Positions 6,294-9,118 of a DNA stretch of 9,118 nt are shown here, in pieces (positions within the stretch are counted from its first letter, which is position 1; each line of letters begins with the position of its first letter). Both the position numbers and the translations under genes were made by a program. Under the pieces are notes generated by a model. The model did no database searches, was not told the origin of the DNA, and saw only the letters and a list, made by a program, of their open reading frames with translations. Source of the DNA: Gemmatimonadota bacterium (GTDB lineage Bacteria > Latescibacterota > UBA2968 > UBA8231); assembly GCA_026706505.1 (NCBI GenBank), contig JAPOYQ010000523.1, positions 1 through 9,118 on the forward strand, given 5' to 3'.

Positions 6294-8462
6294 TCAATCC
6301 ATTTCTGCAAAGCGGCGCAACACGTTCTCGGTGATGCGAGAGACATTGTTGTCGCCATGGTTATACGAAAGGCAACTGCACCAACTGATAGAGCCCACCG
6401 AAAATACCGCACCGCCCTTGGGGCCTTCAAAGTACACCATGTCGGACCGCACCAGAGGGTTCTGACTGCCGCCGGTATTGGGGGCCGAGACCAACTGGTC
6501 CTCAATGGCCACCTGGTACAGATCGGTGAAACCCTCGGCCGAAGCGAGCAAGAGAGCGTGGTCGGGCGTGCCCAAGCTGCGGTCGAGCCGATCGATCTCA
6601 AAGCCGCCAGCGCCGTGTTCCAAGACCAAGGCGGGAAAGTCGCCGATTAATTCCTCGGGATCTAGGCCCTCAAAGATAAAAGCCGCCCTAGAGTCCAAAC
6701 TGTCCGGCTGCCGTTTATAGGGACGGTTGCGACCGCCTCCTTGGGAGGTAAAACCAACACCGACCATTTTTTGCGGTGCCCGGTTGCGAAAGCGCCAGAG
6801 GCCACCCATCTCGCCCGTGGTGCTGTGAAAGTGCTCGCCAGGTGCGGCCTCCCAGGCGCGCGAGCCTCGCCAGCGTCTGACTTCGACGATGTGCGGACGC
6901 TGGGGGTCGAAAGAGGCGATCCAGTAGAAGCCATTGCCGCCTAGGTACATCAGGCGGCCGCCCTCCGCCTGGTACGCTTCCAGCCCTTTGAGCATGGACA
7001 CCGTCCAGTACTCTGGATGAGTGCCGGTGAGAATCACCTGGTACGGCTCCAACAACTCGCTGCCTTCGCAGTGCAACTCGTCGTCAGTGATCACATCGTA
7101 GGCAAAGCCCTTGGTGTCCAGCCAGTCGAGCAGATGGAGATCAGCGTTGAGCAGGCGGGGCCAATGCGCGGCCAAGGAGCGGGAGGGCATGCGGTACAGG
7201 GGACGAAAATTGACGATCGGCCGCCAGCGAGACGAATAACAGACACCCGTGCCGTCGCTGTGCAGGTCGTAACAGCTCAAGAGTCGCTGGTCCTGCATGT
7301 ACTGGTCTTGTGGGGCAGCGTCGCTGCTTTCGCGCAGGTCCAGCATGGCGCGGATCGGATCGTTAAAGCGCTGGTTGGCATAGACGAGGTACGTGAGGGT
7401 CGGCATCAGGAAGGCGATGCGAGCTTGGGCCTTTTCGGGGACGACGATAAAGGGCAGATAATCCTCGGCGTCGGCGCTGGTCAAGTGGGCCGCGTACACG
7501 CCGCTTGGCCAGTCTGAGGGCACGGTCCACTCGAAGGCGACATCCCACTTGGCGTCTTCGAGATCGTCGTCGTGGAAGTGAATGGCCCCGTACTGGCTGG
7601 GGGCGACTTTGAAATCCGACTCGTCGCCGGTCCAGTTGTGCCCGGTCACGGCCCGGGTCGGCAGGTTGACCGTGCGACCGTGGAGTTGGTTGGCCTCCGT
7701 GTCGCGCACTATTTCCGCGCCGATATCCAAGGAAAAGTCCCAGTTGGCGATCGGGGTGTCGGTATCGGCGTCGGCCACGGAGAGCGCGCGACCGTAGAGC
7801 CGCGGATTGTCGATCTTGCCATTGAAGTGGTGGGTGGCCACCGACCCCGATGCGGCGGCCATCAGCAAATCCGCCTGATTTTCTCCCGCAGCTGGGGGGC
7901 GAATGGTTTTGCAGACCTCTGCTCGGGCGCGGGGCACCGGCCAGTTGGACTGTAGTTCATGGTAGAGGTGGACAGTTCCAGTGGCCGCGTCGTAGCTGGC
8001 GGCGATACAGTGCCATTGCGCTGGGTGCAGAGCCACGCCAGTGCTCACTTTTTCCAGCCGCGTCCCATCGCCGACCCACAGGGCCAGCGACCCGTCCTCG
8101 GCGATAAAGAGACCATAGCCCGATTGGCCGGACAACTTGGTCAACAGCCCTTGCAGGCCCTTTTGCGGCGTGGTGGGGTAAATCCACGCCCGCAGGGTAA
8201 AGCCATTGGGACAATTCAACAAAGGGTGGTGCGGCACGGCCGCGTACGAGCCGCTGTGGATGGCTTGGTACTGACCCGGGTACTCGCCACTGATCGAGGA
8301 TGCGAGCGCTTCGGTTTTGCAGCCGGGACCTTGGGGATTGGCGTCCGTATGCCGCAGGCGCACGAGTTGGGCGCGGTACGCGGGCGCTTCGCTGCTGACC
8401 ATAAAACGTATGGTCTGCCCGGGCCGCACGCTGAAACGGTCGCTGTACCCGACGATTTTCAT
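6294..8462 (-). CDS. N,N-dimethylformamidase large-subunit-like amidohydrolase with LamG-like domain
   Basis: A 722-residue protein close to the length of the DMFase large subunit. The N-terminus (GYSDRFSVRPGQTIRFMVSS, residues 5-24) is a beta-rich start typical of the family and has no signal peptide. Residues about 85-228 form a concanavalin-A/LamG-like domain (FTLRAWIYP, DGSLALWVGDG, WHCIAASYD, GKIDNPRLYGRALS). Residues about 345-715 form the glutamine-amidotransferase-like core with TGTHPEYWT (479-487), GGRLMYLGGNGFYW (501-514) and TTGEMGGLWRF (548-558). Paracoccus DMFase binds one iron with two Tyr and one Glu; Tyr and Glu residues in these three segments are candidates, but alignment is needed to assign them. 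The DMFase small subunit is not visible nearby. The ATG has GGAGA about 6 nt upstream. First gene of the operon, about 63 nt after the predicted transcription start. It probably hydrolyses a C-N amide-type bond; the substrate need not be dimethylformamide. Confidence 0.9.
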   Translation of the reverse strand: MKIVGYSDRFSVRPGQTIRFMVSSEAPAYRAQLVRLRHTDANPQGPGCKTEALASSISGEYPGQYQAIHSGSYAAVPHHPLLNCPNGFTLRAWIYPTTPQKGLQGLLTKLSGQSGYGLFIAEDGSLALWVGDGTRLEKVSTGVALHPAQWHCIAASYDAATGTVHLYHELQSNWPVPRARAEVCKTIRPPAAGENQADLLMAAASGSVATHHFNGKIDNPRLYGRALSVADADTDTPIANWDFSLDIGAEIVRDTEANQLHGRTVNLPTRAVTGHNWTGDESDFKVAPSQYGAIHFHDDDLEDAKWDVAFEWTVPSDWPSGVYAAHLTSADAEDYLPFIVVPEKAQARIAFLMPTLTYLVYANQRFNDPIRAMLDLRESSDAAPQDQYMQDQRLLSCYDLHSDGTGVCYSSRWRPIVNFRPLYRMPSRSLAAHWPRLLNADLHLLDWLDTKGFAYDVITDDELHCEGSELLEPYQVILTGTHPEYWTVSMLKGLEAYQAEGGRLMYLGGNGFYWIASFDPQRPHIVEVRRWRGSRAWEAAPGEHFHSTTGEMGGLWRFRNRAPQKMVGVGFTSQGGGRNRPYKRQPDSLDSRAAFIFEGLDPEELIGDFPALVLEHGAGGFEIDRLDRSLGTPDHALLLASAEGFTDLYQVAIEDQLVSAPNTGGSQNPLVRSDMVYFEGPKGGAVFSVGSISWCSCLSYNHGDNNVSRITENVLRRFAEMD

Positions 8463-8531
8463 TCAATTCTCCGCGCCATTAGGGCCGTGCAACCAAGACC
8501 GAAGACAGTCTGCGATGGTCTCTAGCGCGCA

Positions 8532-8560
8532 AGAATAGTGGAACGCGGAAAGTGTGTCAA
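8532..8560 (-). promoter_or_regulatory. Predicted sigma70-type promoter of the six-gene operon
   Basis: Reading the minus strand, TTGACA (8560-8555, perfect -35) is followed by a 17-nt spacer and TATTCT (8537-8532, 4 of 6 of the -10 consensus). Transcription would start near 8525, giving a leader of about 63 nt before the DMFase-like ATG. Placement and spacing are ideal for a housekeeping-type promoter. The consensus is the E. coli one, and its use in this organism is assumed. Confidence 0.65.
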
Positions 8561-8569
8561 TTGATCGTC

Positions 8570-8596
8570 AGGCGCTGTTATTCGCCTTCAGCGCCT
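8570..8596. repeat. 8-bp inverted repeat upstream of the operon promoter (operator or weak terminator)
   Basis: AGGCGCTG (8570-8577) and CAGCGCCT (8589-8596) are perfect complements separated by 11 nt. It lies 9 bp upstream of the -35 box of the operon promoter and 34 bp past the stop of the PLD-like gene, both read on the minus strand. As RNA it would make a GC-rich hairpin, but no T-run follows, so it is not a standard intrinsic terminator. As DNA, its centre is about 58 bp before the predicted transcription start, a usual position for an activator site. Either role is inference. Confidence 0.5.
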
Positions 8597-8630
8597 ATAA
8601 GTGCCAGTCGAGGAAGGTGCGTAAGAGCGG

Positions 8631-9118
8631 CTACGACAGCTTGGGCAATTTTCTTGTTCCTTCCACCTCGACAGGATCTCCTTTCTGCTTAAATCCTGCG
8701 GGAGGATCTCCACTATACTGAGACCAGCGAAGCTCATATTGGCCCCGAACCATCAGCGTGATGTCGTCAGTTTGACCCTCGTTGCCTTCATCAAGCCCGA
8801 TTCCGAAGGTGACGCCGCCCAGATCGGTGAGGATGTAGCGATTATGGAACTTCTCGCCGTCCTGTTTCTGTTTCAGTCGGCGCACCAAGACTTTCATCCC
8901 CTCGGGCACACACTTATGAAGCTTCGCATCGCACTCCCCTCGAAAAAACTTCTTCGTCTCAGTAACCGTATCCGAGGTGTGTACCTCAATGCGTTTTGGC
9001 ATCTCGCCGGGACGCTGGCGAACCATTCGCTCAAGGAAGGCCTTGAATGGGCGTCGCCATCTCTGGCATCCGGGACGAAAGTACGGGTCGACGAGAATCA
9101 CAGCGGAGCTGCATCGGA
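8631..9118 (-). CDS. PLD-like phosphodiesterase-domain protein, 5' end outside the window
   Basis: The visible part is 162 codons of the C-terminal region. A GTG at 9101 could serve as a start, but the frame stays open to the window edge and reads SSAVILVDPYF across it; the hydrophobic strand ending in DPYF is a usual internal element of PLD-fold proteins, so the gene most likely begins beyond 9118. Counting from that GTG, H86-N-R88-Y-I-L-T-D93 followed by GGVTFGIGLD fits a variant HxK(x4)D motif with Arg for Lys. Such stand-alone PLD-like proteins are often hypothetical genes in accessory or nuclease-rich regions; substrate and role are unknown. Hand-counted GC over 8641-8820 is about 53%, a little under the operon's. 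It ends 34 bp before the inverted repeat and belongs to a different transcription unit from the operon, although on the same strand. Confidence 0.75.
   Translation of the reverse strand, partial: RCSSAVILVDPYFRPGCQRWRRPFKAFLERMVRQRPGEMPKRIEVHTSDTVTETKKFFRGECDAKLHKCVPEGMKVLVRRLKQKQDGEKFHNRYILTDLGGVTFGIGLDEGNEGQTDDITLMVRGQYELRWSQYSGDPPAGFKQKGDPVEVEGTRKLPKLS

Noticed and set aside
8463..8525. Possible riboswitch or attenuator in the operon leader
   Set aside because: The leader is only about 63 nt. It holds just an imperfect ACCA...TGGT / AGAC...GTCT pairing that matches no riboswitch class I know.
1..9118. CRISPR arrays, tRNA or rRNA genes, insertion sequences
   Set aside because: No regularly spaced direct repeats, no tRNA-like cloverleaf ends, and no transposase-like protein were seen on either strand.

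Overview
The window looks like chromosomal DNA from an uncultivated, GC-rich (about 58-60% in hand-counted stretches) environmental bacterium. The gene types point this way: phytanoyl-CoA dioxygenase-like, Gfo/Idh/MocA, HpcH/HpaI aldolase and N,N-dimethylformamidase-large-subunit-like proteins, with a six-hairpin glycosidase-like neighbour. From general knowledge this mix is common in Latescibacterota/Poribacteria/Entotheonella-type genomes and some marine Proteobacteria. That placement is inference; there is no rRNA or other phylogenetic marker here.

Layout. (1) 1-142: upstream region with a good ribosome binding site but no convincing promoter. (2) 143-1687, plus strand: a 514-residue protein resembling six-hairpin (GH127/DUF1680-type) glycosidases. 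(3) 1688-1705: an 18-bp convergent gap with a small nested hairpin. (4) 8462 down to 1706, minus strand: six tightly packed genes, in order of transcription a DMFase-large-subunit-like amidohydrolase with a LamG-like domain, an HpcH/HpaI aldolase, a D-2-hydroxyacid dehydrogenase, a Gfo/Idh/MocA oxidoreductase, an SDR and a phytanoyl-CoA dioxygenase-like Fe(II)/2OG oxygenase. Gaps between them are 1, -11, -14, 28 and 33 bp, so they almost certainly form one operon. (5) 8463-8630: a 168-bp control region with a well-formed sigma70-type promoter (TTGACA-17-TATTCT on the minus strand) and an 8-bp inverted repeat just upstream of it. (6) 8631 to the window end, minus strand: a PLD-like phosphodiesterase gene whose 5' end lies outside the window.

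How the genes may work together (inference). The operon has the parts of a small-molecule catabolic route: an amide-hydrolysing enzyme, a hydroxylase, three NAD(P)-dependent oxidoreductases and a retro-aldol lyase that would yield a 2-oxo acid. None of the six proteins has an obvious signal peptide, and there is no transporter or regulator in the window, so the chemistry is probably cytoplasmic and uptake is encoded elsewhere. The substrate cannot be named from sequence. Several members carry changes at positions that are normally catalytic: the SDR lacks Tyr and Lys of YxxxK, the aldolase lacks the expected substrate-binding Arg, and the Gfo/Idh/MocA protein has altered cofactor-loop and EKP residues. 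These make this set worth a second look as a possibly undescribed pathway.
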